Origin: Micavibrio sp.
Lineage (GTDB): Bacteria; Patescibacteriota; Minisyncoccia; Moranbacterales; GCA-2747515
Length of the DNA stretch: 54,963 bases
NCBI GenBank assembly: GCA_020718085.1
Contig: DYDB01000003.1
Location: 6,606-61,568, forward strand
Direction: 5' to 3'
In this document: positions 42,367 through 50,582 of the stretch, one piece after another
Layout of the letters: each line of letters starts with the position of its first letter
How positions within the stretch are numbered: the stretch's first letter is position 1
The notes under the pieces: generated by a model
The model's database searches: none
Told to the model about the DNA's origin: nothing
The model's input: only the letters and a program-made list of their open reading frames with translations
Program-made: the position numbers and the translations under genes

Positions 42367-43161
42367 TCAAAGATCATAAATAGTCAGAGCATTCTCATAA
42401 AATATTTTACTTTCAACATCCGCAGAAAGATGCAAAGACTCAATCAAATGAATATGATCATCAATTTTGCACATCGGCCAATCAGTACCAAAGATCACTT
42501 GCTCAGGACGATCTTTGATCGTTTTTTTTACTATTTCTTGTACAACTTCCATACCACCACTTTTCTCCAATACCTCTCCATCAGCCATTGCTGCAGTTTC
42601 AAAATAAATATTTGATATATCCTTTGTAATATCATAGCAATATTGCATTTTTGGCCAAAAGTAGTGTGTAATGATCACTTTTAATTTTGGAAATTTTTTG
42701 GCAATTTCTACGATATATTTTGGATCATTCCATGTAGCACACGCACTGTCACCGGAGTTCTCTCCCGTGTGAAACAGAACGGGCACATGTAATTTTTGGC
42801 ATAATGCATAATATGGAAGACACCTGTCATCAGTTGGAAAATACGGATCGTGCCCGGGAAAAAATTTTAATCCGACGATTCTTTTTTCCTCCAAAAGTTT
42901 TTGATATCTTTCCACTTCTCCTAAACCCCTCTGAATAATTTGCGGACTCCCGAGAAAATAAAAATTCTCTTGATCACCTGCAAGTTCTATTGCCTTCGTG
43001 AGATCGGCAATATGATCACTGTTCTCAATATTGTCAGGAACAATAATTGCCTTTTTCACGGAGTGTTTTTGCATATCATTTTTGAGAACGTGCAAAGCCT
43101 CTTCCAAAGTTCTTGCATTACCCTCAAAAAGTGAGATGTGTACATGTGCATCTATGATCAT
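42367..43161 (-). CDS. amidohydrolase-2 type metal-dependent hydrolase
   Basis: TIM-barrel hydrolase or decarboxylase of the amidohydrolase superfamily. Seen: 264 aa with the first metal site IDAHVHISLFEG (residues 3-14), the second histidine in VLFHTGENSG (about 131), the third in VIITHYFWPK (about 161) and the catalytic aspartate in VIFGTDWPM (about 224). This is the order H-x-H, H, H, D of the family. The length is typical of the short amidohydrolase-2 group. Substrate unknown. The upstream region (43198-43245) holds one copy of the degenerate island repeat, so the gene could belong to the exchangeable set. Confidence 0.85.
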   Translation of the reverse strand: MIIDAHVHISLFEGNARTLEEALHVLKNDMQKHSVKKAIIVPDNIENSDHIADLTKAIELAGDQENFYFLGSPQIIQRGLGEVERYQKLLEEKRIVGLKFFPGHDPYFPTDDRCLPYYALCQKLHVPVLFHTGENSGDSACATWNDPKYIVEIAKKFPKLKVIITHYFWPKMQYCYDITKDISNIYFETAAMADGEVLEKSGGMEVVQEIVKKTIKDRPEQVIFGTDWPMCKIDDHIHLIESLHLSADVESKIFYENALTIYDL

Positions 43162-43197
43162 ATGTAGTGAAAAATTTATACATCCTCAGAATATCAC

Positions 43198-43245
43198 AAA
43201 AGATCCCACGTCCCTATCACTCCACATAAGCATTTTGCAAAAATA
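43198..43245. repeat. degenerate island repeat, copy R1
   Basis: On the minus strand GAGTGATAGGGACGTGGGAT then TGTGATATTC and TGTATAAA. It aligns with R3 (GAGATGGGAACGTGGAACTT, TGTGATAGT, TGTATAAAC). Confidence 0.5.
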
Positions 43246-43278
43246 AAATCCATTGATGCATGTGCACCAATGGATTTT
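43245..43278 (-). terminator. intrinsic terminator of the 43314 gene
   Basis: AAAATCCATTG (43245-43255) pairs with CAATGGATTTT (43268-43278); T-run on the minus strand. Confidence 0.8.
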
Positions 43279-43313
43279 GAAGTCATTCAAACTTCCGCAA
43301 TTGGAAATCAGAA

Positions 43314-43883
43314 CTACTCTTTAACGTTCGCAACTTTTTTTAAAGAGTCGAGACCGTCACGCAACCTTTCCTCTGCTCTCTTTAATTTCTCGATCATCTG
43401 CGATGATTTTTTGAAAAAGATCTGCGTGCGTTTGCCAATCTTATCAAACTCGAGGCCATACGACTCATAAATGAGGCTGACAGAAGTATCGATGTCACTC
43501 ATCGATTCTTGTTTTTGCACACAGGCTTCTTTTACAACTTCGAGCATGCACGTGATATGTGGATTTAATTCCCAAAAACCATCTGATCGTCGTACCATGA
43601 TCTGATTATTCTTTATATCAATCTCGATCTTTCCTGCAAAATGGCTTGATACATATGGCGCATCTTGCGTATAAAGCCGACAGGTCTCTATGATCGCTCG
43701 AATGATCTCTCTGATCTGCGGGTCACGCTTCTCACGGTATTGTGAGATAATACTACGGTCTCGCTCTTGTGTGCGATTAATGAAAAAAAACATCATAATA
43801 GCACATCCAGCGAACCCCGTGACAATAAGAACTCCTGTTACGGCAACAATTGTTGACTGATGAATATTGATAAATTCAATCAT
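43314..43883 (-). CDS. membrane-anchored protein, unknown
   Basis: Not recognised. Seen: 189 aa from ATG at 43883, chosen because AAGGAG lies six bases upstream; the frame extends further but without a site. One transmembrane helix (about residues 10-34, TIVAVTGVLIVTGFAGCAIMM) with a short exported N-terminus. A soluble domain of mixed secondary structure follows, then a charged helical end (MIEKLKRAEERLRDGLDSLKK). It is a single-gene unit with a consensus promoter and a terminator. The topology (tiny outer N-terminus, large inner C-part, or the reverse) cannot be fixed by eye. Confidence 0.72.
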   Translation of the reverse strand: MIEFINIHQSTIVAVTGVLIVTGFAGCAIMMFFFINRTQERDRSIISQYREKRDPQIREIIRAIIETCRLYTQDAPYVSSHFAGKIEIDIKNNQIMVRRSDGFWELNPHITCMLEVVKEACVQKQESMSDIDTSVSLIYESYGLEFDKIGKRTQIFFKKSSQMIEKLKRAEERLRDGLDSLKKVANVKE

Positions 43884-43956
43884 GACATTCTCCTTTTCAT
43901 CTATACTGAATTTTATCCTGCAAATACCCACATTAATTAACGAACAATAACCGAGC

Positions 43957-43985
43957 ATTATAGCAGATTATTGAAGTTTTGTCAA
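43957..43985 (-). promoter_or_regulatory. consensus sigma70 promoter of the 43314 gene
   Basis: TTGACA (43985-43980) and TATAAT (43962-43957), both perfect, 17 bp apart. Confidence 0.88.
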
Positions 43986-44027
43986 TATTATTTAGCTTAT
44001 AAATGTGAATTTATATCAATTATCCCC

Positions 44028-44108
44028 CATGCAAAAACGGTTCATACGTAATAAGGGTCATTTTAATGTGACCATCTAAAATGCGATTTTCTCAATCTCC
44101 GAATTACA
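44028..44108. repeat. degenerate island repeat, copy R2, with fossil coding end
   Basis: Aligns over about 72 bp with 47179-47250. The part 44076-44108 reads on the minus strand as C-N-S-E-I-E-K-I-A-F-stop, matching the end of the kinase at 47226 (C-V-L-E-I-K-K-V-A-L-stop). It is in frame with, and directly behind, the TGA stop of the STAND gene. Confidence 0.6.
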
Positions 44109-47054
44109 TCAAAGATTTTTTTCAATTTGCTCAACTACGCTTTTTTGCTTTGTGTTATTTCCAACTTCAATTTCACGTGCAATTTTTTCAGCTTCCAAAA
44201 GTGTGATTCCTTCAGGGATTAATGAAATTGTATCTTGCCGTGCTACCCCAACATCATTCAATTCCGTTTTCCACCAATTGCACAATTCTGCCAATATTTT
44301 TTTACCATCCTCACCTTGCTCGAGACAAAATGGAATGATTGGATTCAAATATGTACCTTGAGATCGACCACTGATTATTTCATCCAATAAAAAACGATTA
44401 TACCTAAGTGCATAGATCATAGCGTTCTTATAATTTCGCAATATGTCATCCTTCCTTTTTCCTTCCCACGCCATATGTCCCATGATCAATTGAGATGTTG
44501 CCAAGTGATCATTGTATTCGTGTTGTCGCGCCAAATCTTCAGCATCACTCAAGAGTTGCATAACTTCAGATTCTTTTTCAAAATGCCATCTAATCTGGGC
44601 AAGCCCAATTAGAGAACCGCACTTAAAATAATGAAACCAATCATCAAAAGGAAATTCTAAATACCCAGAAAAACAACTTTCAGCTTCTAGCCACTCCTGT
44701 CTATATAAACAACAGACACCAAGATAATACTCTTCTTCATGAACCATATAGTCATTTCCCTGAACACGAAATATTCTACAAGATTCAGAAAGAAACTTCT
44801 TTGCAGAATCAACATCGCCATGACGCAAATATATTACACCTAGGTGCATAAGGGTCCAATGCTGATCGTAAGAAATGCAATTAGATTTTTCCTTTTCTAA
44901 TTCTTTTTCGATCAATGGAATAACCTCATCAGCTCTATCTTGAAATGCAATTGCATCAAATATATCTCTATGCACCTCACTCTGATCGCCAGATAAATCC
45001 ATGTGCGTTTTAAAGACGTCCTTTAAAATCCTTTCAACCTCAGAATATCGCCCCATCCATACTCTAGCCAGTTGCCAATCAAGGAAACTTCTTGCTAAAT
45101 ATAATTTGTTGTCAGCAATCTCAGGCAAACTAGTCAAATTCTTCTCAGCATCCAAAAATTCTCTCCAGCGACCATGCATTGCATAATTACCCTTTAGCCA
45201 CTGACAAGATAGTACTAGACCATAATAATTTTTTTTCTCTAGACAAAAATTGTAAACATCGGTTAATGCGGTCTTTATATCCTCATAACTTCTTTTTCTA
45301 AAATTTGTCGCCTTTCTCAATCGAAGCATATATTGATCTGGATCATCCTCAGGTAAAAACTTTTCACATTCTTGGATCATCGATTCTATCTTCGTTGGCG
45401 TGTCCGGTTGGGAATAACGTTCATCTCTATTTAAAATATCAATCAATTGTAATAAAGTTTTTGCACGCAAATAATCATCTCCTTCACATTTTTCAATTAT
45501 TTCATTTAAGTTATGCTCAACTTCATCCATACGAACAGAGCCTTCGTATTTTAGTAACACTGAATAATAATAATTCCTCCATAAAATACTATTCTCATTA
45601 TATAATGGGTACATTTTTACATCATTCAAAAACGTTCGCAGTTTTCCCTTAAAACTATACTGAACCAATTCTTCGGCAATATCACGAAATAATTTAATAC
45701 CCACAACCTCATCTGCACAAACACGATGATACAATCGCTCCAATTCAAGTTGCTCTCGATCTTTTCCATAAATCTTTTTCAATAGCTCCTCAAAATACAC
45801 CGCCGCACATTCATGTAATTTATTATGTTTCTCAGAATCTTGAATCTTTAAATTTTTATTTATTACATCTCGAAATAGATCATGCAATGCAAACCCTCCT
45901 TGACGCGATTTTACAAATGGAAAGCGACGCAGTGCATTGAAGTCACTGTCTACATCTTTTTTATTTAATAAATTGCGCAAGATAGGTCTATCAAACCAAC
46001 GCACAATCGCAGCAGCTTCAAGTAATGGGACTAGTTCCTCTGGCACACCTCTCATTAAACGATCCACAACATTTGCGATTCCTTCTGATTTTACAACTTG
46101 AAAATCTTCTATGCCATATTCTATCCAAAGATCCACAATAGTAGCTGCTTCAAGAGGCAAAAAAGAAGTAAACTCAATGATCTGATCCACCTGCTCCGGA
46201 TCTGGAGAACCTCCGCGCATCATATCATAATAACGATGGATCAATTGACGCATATGCTCTTCACTCATCGGGCGCAATTCTTCTACTTGTGCATTCATCA
46301 TCCACCCAGGCCACAAATTACTCCACTCAGGCAATGTTCTTCCAGCAATCACAATCAGCACATTCGTATTAATGTTCTGAGCAATATCACACACCCATTC
46401 TTCCAACACATGCATTTTTTCAAAAGTATCGAGTAAAAGAACAATGCGTTTATCTTCATCAATTTTTGCTATATCCTCTAAGAAATCTGTAGTAAATCGT
46501 TCTGTGGGATCTAGCCATAAATCTGCATCAGTTCTGGACAAAAAACCACGCAACCAATCACTAAGAGCATCTGCGCCCATCCCGCCAGCAACACTTCCGG
46601 CTACGCCACCAATTATCGTTCCGACGCCAGGAACAAACGATCCAACCACTGCTCCAGAAATTGCACCTCCTGCGCTCTCTGCAAATTTTGAAAAAAATTT
46701 ACTTCCTGCACCTTTTTTTTGCACCTTTGCATTAATTTTATTGTACTGATTTAATGTTTTGCGTATTTTTTTCAATTTGATATTATCTTTTTCCAAGTCA
46801 TCTGTCCAACGGGCAATTATGTCCATGATAGATTTTGCATCATCCCCCGAAGAAAGAGCAACAGGAATTTTTTTATTTTCACAATGCAACCGAAACATGT
46901 GCAACAAAGATGACTTCCCCACACCACCAACACCGTGCAAGACCATCAAACGCTTTGGTAATTTTTCAGCTGATACAAAATCTTTGAACATATTGCGTAA
47001 ATGTTCCATGTTTGTAAAATAATTCTGAATGTTACTATTGCCATCGCGTTGCAT
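44109..47054 (-). CDS. STAND NTPase with glycine-zipper insertion and TPR-like repeats
   Basis: Signal-transduction ATPase with numerous domains; relatives act as sensors, several in antiphage defence. Seen: 981 aa. Walker A is GVGGVGKSS (41-49), Walker B is RIVLLLDTFE (about 203-212), and the following strand VLIVIAGRTLPEW fits a STAND sensor. Between them, at about 127-160, is an insertion of G-x-x-x-G repeats (GGAISGAVVGSFVPGVGTII...), a glycine zipper able to enter membranes. A winged-helix-like part follows (ALRRFPFVKSRQGGFALHDL, about 375-395). From about 440 to 940 come degenerate tetratricopeptide-type helical pairs. No N-terminal effector domain precedes the P-loop, so the zipper may be the effector. 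The neighbours are other accessory genes. Confidence 0.82.
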   Translation of the reverse strand: MQRDGNSNIQNYFTNMEHLRNMFKDFVSAEKLPKRLMVLHGVGGVGKSSLLHMFRLHCENKKIPVALSSGDDAKSIMDIIARWTDDLEKDNIKLKKIRKTLNQYNKINAKVQKKGAGSKFFSKFAESAGGAISGAVVGSFVPGVGTIIGGVAGSVAGGMGADALSDWLRGFLSRTDADLWLDPTERFTTDFLEDIAKIDEDKRIVLLLDTFEKMHVLEEWVCDIAQNINTNVLIVIAGRTLPEWSNLWPGWMMNAQVEELRPMSEEHMRQLIHRYYDMMRGGSPDPEQVDQIIEFTSFLPLEAATIVDLWIEYGIEDFQVVKSEGIANVVDRLMRGVPEELVPLLEAAAIVRWFDRPILRNLLNKKDVDSDFNALRRFPFVKSRQGGFALHDLFRDVINKNLKIQDSEKHNKLHECAAVYFEELLKKIYGKDREQLELERLYHRVCADEVVGIKLFRDIAEELVQYSFKGKLRTFLNDVKMYPLYNENSILWRNYYYSVLLKYEGSVRMDEVEHNLNEIIEKCEGDDYLRAKTLLQLIDILNRDERYSQPDTPTKIESMIQECEKFLPEDDPDQYMLRLRKATNFRKRSYEDIKTALTDVYNFCLEKKNYYGLVLSCQWLKGNYAMHGRWREFLDAEKNLTSLPEIADNKLYLARSFLDWQLARVWMGRYSEVERILKDVFKTHMDLSGDQSEVHRDIFDAIAFQDRADEVIPLIEKELEKEKSNCISYDQHWTLMHLGVIYLRHGDVDSAKKFLSESCRIFRVQGNDYMVHEEEYYLGVCCLYRQEWLEAESCFSGYLEFPFDDWFHYFKCGSLIGLAQIRWHFEKESEVMQLLSDAEDLARQHEYNDHLATSQLIMGHMAWEGKRKDDILRNYKNAMIYALRYNRFLLDEIISGRSQGTYLNPIIPFCLEQGEDGKKILAELCNWWKTELNDVGVARQDTISLIPEGITLLEAEKIAREIEVGNNTKQKSVVEQIEKNL

Positions 47055-47156
47055 AGATTTTTATTAAAAATAAATATTACAATTCCTTATTAGTGGAATA
47101 TTTGTTATGAACGATCAAGATACTATTTCTAACGTTTATACACATACTATCACATG

Positions 47157-47250
47157 AAGTTCCACGTTCCCATCTCTCTATACAAAACAGCCCATATGTA
47201 ATCAAAGCTTTTTTGGTGTAACTGCCTAAAGTGCAACTTTTTTAATTTCC
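47157..47250. repeat. degenerate island repeat, copy R3
   Basis: Covers the 3' end of the kinase gene and the gap towards the STAND gene. The part 47157-47184 matches R4 (TTC.CACGT.CCCATCTC.CT), and 47179-47250 matches R2. Confidence 0.6.
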
Positions 47251-47837
47251 AAAACGCACTTCTCTATTTGATCTTCAAGATCATTTCGCGAAGTATCAAA
47301 TGTAAAAATGAATGGCAATGCCAAATTTTGATGCAATGACTTGCGACGATGATATTCAGCGACGGCATCATCCGCATTTTTGAATAACCATGTATGTTTA
47401 AAATTCGTAAGTTTTTGAATGATAAATTCTTCAGGAGGGTTAATATGGATCCAAAAAACTGTAATACTATGTTTTACTGATATGTCATTTATCGTTTCTT
47501 GCGCAAGTATCGGTGCACAATCTGCATCAACGGCGATACTATAACCCAAAGCCGCAAGTTCCTCTGTGACCTTTATAATGATCTCTGTATTTCTCTCCAT
47601 TTTATAACCATGGTCAAAAAGCATTTTCCTGATATCATCATTGGATACCCTTACGAGTGAAAGGCGTTCCGCCAGCGGTTTCATAACTGTTGTTTTTCCA
47701 GAGCCAACCAATCCCACAGGACAGATCATTATTTTGTTTTTTGATTTTTCAATCGGTTTTACAATTTCCTCTTTGTATTTTTCTACCATTTCCAACACCA
47801 CATCGTCAGAAACTATTTTTAGTTGATCTTCTGGCAT
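47226..47837 (-). CDS. P-loop kinase-like protein (AAA_33/polynucleotide-kinase-like)
   Basis: Seen: 203 aa with Walker A in CPVGLVGSGKTTVMKPLAERL (about residues 39-59, GLVGSGKTT at 42-50), followed by VRVSNDDIRKMLFDHGY, the aspartate-containing substrate loop of zeta-toxin/polynucleotide-kinase-like enzymes. IAVDADC is a Walker-B-like strand, and FWIHINPPEEFIIQKL with YHRRKSLHQ supplies lid-type arginines. Such kinases phosphorylate sugars, nucleotides or antibiotics; the substrate is not shown. An unusual N-terminal extension of about 35 residues precedes the P-loop. No antitoxin-like gene is adjacent. Its 3' coding end is shared with the remnant behind the STAND gene. Confidence 0.75.
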   Translation of the reverse strand: MPEDQLKIVSDDVVLEMVEKYKEEIVKPIEKSKNKIMICPVGLVGSGKTTVMKPLAERLSLVRVSNDDIRKMLFDHGYKMERNTEIIIKVTEELAALGYSIAVDADCAPILAQETINDISVKHSITVFWIHINPPEEFIIQKLTNFKHTWLFKNADDAVAEYHRRKSLHQNLALPFIFTFDTSRNDLEDQIEKCVLEIKKVAL

Positions 47838-47931
47838 AATTTTTCCACTACCATTTACAATGTAATTTATATTCAGAATATCATAATAATTTTAATATCT
47901 AAATCTTTTTGATAAATATCTTCCAATTGAA

Positions 47932-47964
47932 AAGTCGCTGTTCCCCATTTGGGTACAGCGACTT
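47932..47964 (-). terminator. intrinsic terminator of the 47999 gene
   Basis: AAGTCGCTGT (47932-47941) pairs with ACAGCGACTT (47955-47964). Confidence 0.8.
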
Positions 47965-47998
47965 CTTTGTTATTTTTTTATGCAACCTACAGTGATCA

Positions 47999-49015
47999 TC
48001 AAGTTGTAGGCAAGGCATCCAGCAACCATCTGTCCGGAATATTATTCCAGATGACCATTCCTCCAAGTAGCTGTATGATCGACGCCACTTTTGTCATATC
48101 TTTTTCCTCACAAAAAGCATATCTCGAGATCTTTTCCAATGCAGCTTTTACCTCACGCCTTTTATCTTCGGCAAAAGACGTTCCGGTATGTTTAAGTATG
48201 CACGCAAGAACATCCGCTCGATAATACTCCCACGATTCTTTCAGATCTTTTTCCTTTTTCTCCTTGTATTCTTCATCGGTGAGATATTTTGTGACCATGT
48301 GCAACGTGCCATCCACCTCTTTCATGAAACACTCTGTTCTGTCGGTATCAACGATCGGAGGTTTTGGCGCCCAAAGCATTTCATCTTGATAAAAGGGATC
48401 GGGATGAGTCTCGTGAAAACCCTCCTCCTCACACTCCCTGTCCCACATTGCTTGGATTGCATCAAGTGCTTCTTGCATTTCGTGCATGGATCTCCCCAGA
48501 TTATCCTCTGCACCTTGGACACCTTGATCGAAGAGATATTCAAGCGTTTGATCGTATCCCAAGATCGTATTCCAATGATCCATTTTTTTCTCAAGCTCTT
48601 TCATAAGATCCGTGTCACCAACTCTGAGAACCCACACTAAATAATTACGCGCAGATTTTCCAAGTGCTTCTTCTTGTTTCAAGACTCTGCCGGTATGCCA
48701 GTCGTACATATGTCCCACATCTTCTGAGTTTAGCAAACTCGCGATCACATCCACATGCGGACTTATGTAACCCATAATGAACATGGCCGTTAAGGTCATG
48801 ACTCTTGTGGTTGCATCATCCACGAGAATGAGCTCATCGCACTTGTGCGCAACGTCCTCAAATGTGGGAACGCGTGCATCATAATTACGACCGATAATAG
48901 ACTCTATACTGTTTAGGATTTCCGTTAATAGAGGACTAGGAAAGCGATTGACCTTGCTGGAAAAACACCAACATAATGCCGCTTCACGCCTCAACTCTTC
49001 AATGGTTTTCTCCAT
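47999..49015 (-). CDS. unknown soluble helical protein
   Basis: Not recognised. Seen: 338 aa, acidic, mostly helical, without signal peptide or membrane helix. The start ATG at 49015 follows GAGGAG. Notable stretches are ALCWCFSSKVNRF near residue 13, a hydrophobic helix VMTLTAMFIMGYISPHVDVIASLL (about 72-95, too polar in part for a clear membrane segment), AIQAMWDRECEEEGF and a charged DEEYKEKKEKDLKE. The lower AT content and single-gene organisation (own consensus promoter and terminator) differ from the two very AT-rich genes upstream. No function is proposed. Confidence 0.72.
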   Translation of the reverse strand: MEKTIEELRREAALCWCFSSKVNRFPSPLLTEILNSIESIIGRNYDARVPTFEDVAHKCDELILVDDATTRVMTLTAMFIMGYISPHVDVIASLLNSEDVGHMYDWHTGRVLKQEEALGKSARNYLVWVLRVGDTDLMKELEKKMDHWNTILGYDQTLEYLFDQGVQGAEDNLGRSMHEMQEALDAIQAMWDRECEEEGFHETHPDPFYQDEMLWAPKPPIVDTDRTECFMKEVDGTLHMVTKYLTDEEYKEKKEKDLKESWEYYRADVLACILKHTGTSFAEDKRREVKAALEKISRYAFCEEKDMTKVASIIQLLGGMVIWNNIPDRWLLDALPTT

Positions 49016-49076
49016 GACATACTCCTCTGTATTTGTTAAGGATACGATTTCTATTGACCAAATTTATTGGTTATTT

Positions 49077-49105
49077 ACTATATATGGATAAAATCATAAA
49101 GTCAA
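49077..49105 (-). promoter_or_regulatory. sigma70 promoter of the 47999 gene
   Basis: TTGACT (49105-49100) and TATAGT (49082-49077), 17 bp apart on the minus strand. Confidence 0.8.
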
Positions 49106-49109
49106 AAGT

Positions 49110-49140
49110 AAAATCCACACAACAAAGATGTGTGGATTTT
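49110..49140 (-). terminator. intrinsic terminator of the 49193 gene
   Basis: AAAATCCACACA pairs with TGTGTGGATTTT around a short loop. It overlaps the -35 region of the next promoter by a few bases, so the two units are tightly packed. Confidence 0.75.
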
Positions 49141-49146
49141 TTATGC

Positions 49147-49180
49147 GGGGAGTATGGAATGTTGTTGGGACGTTCTTATT
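49147..49180. repeat. degenerate island repeat, copy R5
   Basis: GAGTATGGAATGTTGTTGGG then ACGTTCTTATT. It is a direct repeat of the second half of R4 (GAGAATGTGGGACAATGTTGG then AACTTTTTGTTT in part), so the 49193-49858 gene is bracketed by related sequences. Confidence 0.5.
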
Positions 49181-49192
49181 AAAATAATCATG

Positions 49193-49858
49193 TTAATGCA
49201 ATTTCGGATATATAAAATCATCTGATTCTATTCCTGTTAAAATTCCAAAATGATAGCTATTCCCCCATTTTAACTCCTGACTTATTAACTTCAAGTACTT
49301 TTTAAAATCATCTGATGTATTAAGACAAGAAATTGGCTTTTGATTGACAACACACAATAATATTTTTATATCGGAATCAATTGTGTCCAATTGTTTCTTT
49401 TTATTTTTAGCTTTTTTTTCATATTTACAAAGAAAGTCTTTACTAGAATTTATAAATACACCTAGTTGAACATCCTTTTCTCGTTCGTTAGACTCAGTTA
49501 AAGTAAATACTTCCACAACAGCATTTTTTTTATTATATTTTGCTTCAAAATCAGGATTAGGTTTCTTATCACATCTTCTTTTTAACGGTTTAATTTCAAA
49601 AAAACCGAATTTATCAAGCCAAAATATAGAGCGAAGCTCCGCTAAAAAAGATTCAACAGCTTCAATAGTTTTATCATTTTCTTTAAAGTCTAGAGCCAGA
49701 ACTAAATCGCTTGGCGACATGTTGATTATATTTGAAGCACGCTGAATTCTTGATCGAATATCTTTTAAAATTTCCGGATTTTGCAATCTTAAATCACCTG
49801 TTTTATACAATACCCCCTCAATATACTTAATTACTGAATTTACTTTATCATTATCCAT
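49193..49858 (-). CDS. unknown protein, strongly AT-rich gene
   Basis: Not recognised. Seen: 221 aa from ATG at 49858 (MDNDKVNSVIKYIEGVLY); 17 upstream codons in frame run through a repeat and are rejected. No Shine-Dalgarno is visible. Helical N-terminal 80 residues, then an alpha/beta part with FFEIKPLKRRCDKKPNPDFEAKYNKKNAVVEVFTL (in pieces: EIKPLKRR, PDFEAKY, AVVEVFTL) and VFINSSKDFLCKYEKKAKN. The D/E...E-x-K like spacing in PDFEAKYNKKNAVVEVF recalls PD-(D/E)xK nuclease folds, which I cannot confirm. It is bracketed by R4 and R5. Base composition suggests recent acquisition. Confidence 0.65.
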   Translation of the reverse strand: MDNDKVNSVIKYIEGVLYKTGDLRLQNPEILKDIRSRIQRASNIINMSPSDLVLALDFKENDKTIEAVESFLAELRSIFWLDKFGFFEIKPLKRRCDKKPNPDFEAKYNKKNAVVEVFTLTESNEREKDVQLGVFINSSKDFLCKYEKKAKNKKKQLDTIDSDIKILLCVVNQKPISCLNTSDDFKKYLKLISQELKWGNSYHFGILTGIESDDFIYPKLH

Positions 49859-49883
49859 GAAAATTAATGTTATCAAAAAAAAT

Positions 49884-49976
49884 TCACGTCCCCATCTCCC
49901 TTTGCACAAAAGTTCATAAAAACAGGTTTATTTTATAGCTGAGAATGTGGGACAATGTTGGAACTTTTTGTTTACA
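49884..49976. repeat. degenerate island repeat, copy R4
   Basis: The first part (TTCACGTCCCCATCTCCCTT) matches R3; the last part (from 49939) is a direct repeat of R5. The two halves are imperfect inverted repeats of each other (GTCCCCATCTCC against GTCCCACATTCTC on the complementary strand). Confidence 0.55.
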
Positions 49977-49993
49977 AATTCAATTCAATGATT

Positions 49994-50491
49994 TTAACTA
50001 ATTACAGAAATACCCACTATATAAGGACTTAATCCATGTGGATATCTCCTCATGAATTTATCATAATTTTGTTGATATAAATCTGCGTCCTCATTTTTTT
50101 TCAACCATTTTTCTACTCCTTCTACAATATCATTGCAAAATATTTTTAGATCAATGTTCAACGCATTATTTATTACATTATTATGAAAAGTATTTGTTGT
50201 TTTTGACGGTTCTATAAAAATAACTCTATCGTATGTATTTTTCGGATGTTGTGAACTACCCTGGTGTAGCAATGAACATCGAAAATAGTAACAGTCATTT
50301 CCACTTACAAAGCCCGAATATTTTGGCGCAACATATTCATCAAACCATTTTATAAATTTTTTCTCACTAGCTCTCCCATCATTTGAATCCATAGCTCCAC
50401 ACAAATCAGGTAATGCCAGAACAGAGAATAGTGACAAATAATACAAATCTTCATCCAATCCTTTTTTTATTTGTTCTAATAATTCTTGCAT
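49994..50491 (-). CDS. candidate HEPN-like protein, unknown
   Basis: Seen: 165 aa from ATG at 50491 (a TTG six bases earlier is also in frame). Helical, without membrane segments. The stretch DCYYFRCSLLHQGS (about residues 67-80) contains R-x4-H, the motif of HEPN ribonucleases (R-x4-6-H), set at the start of a helix. FIKWFDEYVAP, upstream of it, resembles the first long helix of such domains. The polar residue usual after the arginine is a cysteine here, which weakens the call. The C-terminal part (FCNDIVEGVEKWLKKNED) is helical. Strongly AT-rich. I have seen similar RC.LLHQG proteins described only as hypothetical; HEPN is inference. Confidence 0.55.
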   Translation of the reverse strand: MQELLEQIKKGLDEDLYYLSLFSVLALPDLCGAMDSNDGRASEKKFIKWFDEYVAPKYSGFVSGNDCYYFRCSLLHQGSSQHPKNTYDRVIFIEPSKTTNTFHNNVINNALNIDLKIFCNDIVEGVEKWLKKNEDADLYQQNYDKFMRRYPHGLSPYIVGISVIS

Positions 50492-50582
50492 AATCAATTA
50501 TTAATTAAAAACTTATTTTTTCACATTTTTTTTAAAATCTTAATCAAAAAATGGATTGCTAGAACGATTTTCAACAATTAAT

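Noticed and set aside
43884-43958. N-terminal extension of the 43314 gene
   Set aside because: Begins at the -10 box of the promoter; ATG 43883 has AAGGAG at the right distance.
43198-49976. Integron attC sites
   Set aside because: The spacers are partly palindromic and gene-associated, but the 7-bp core sites (RYYYAAC ... GTTRRRY) are not matched (TTCCAAC and TCCCAAC have the wrong first base), and no integrase gene is visible.
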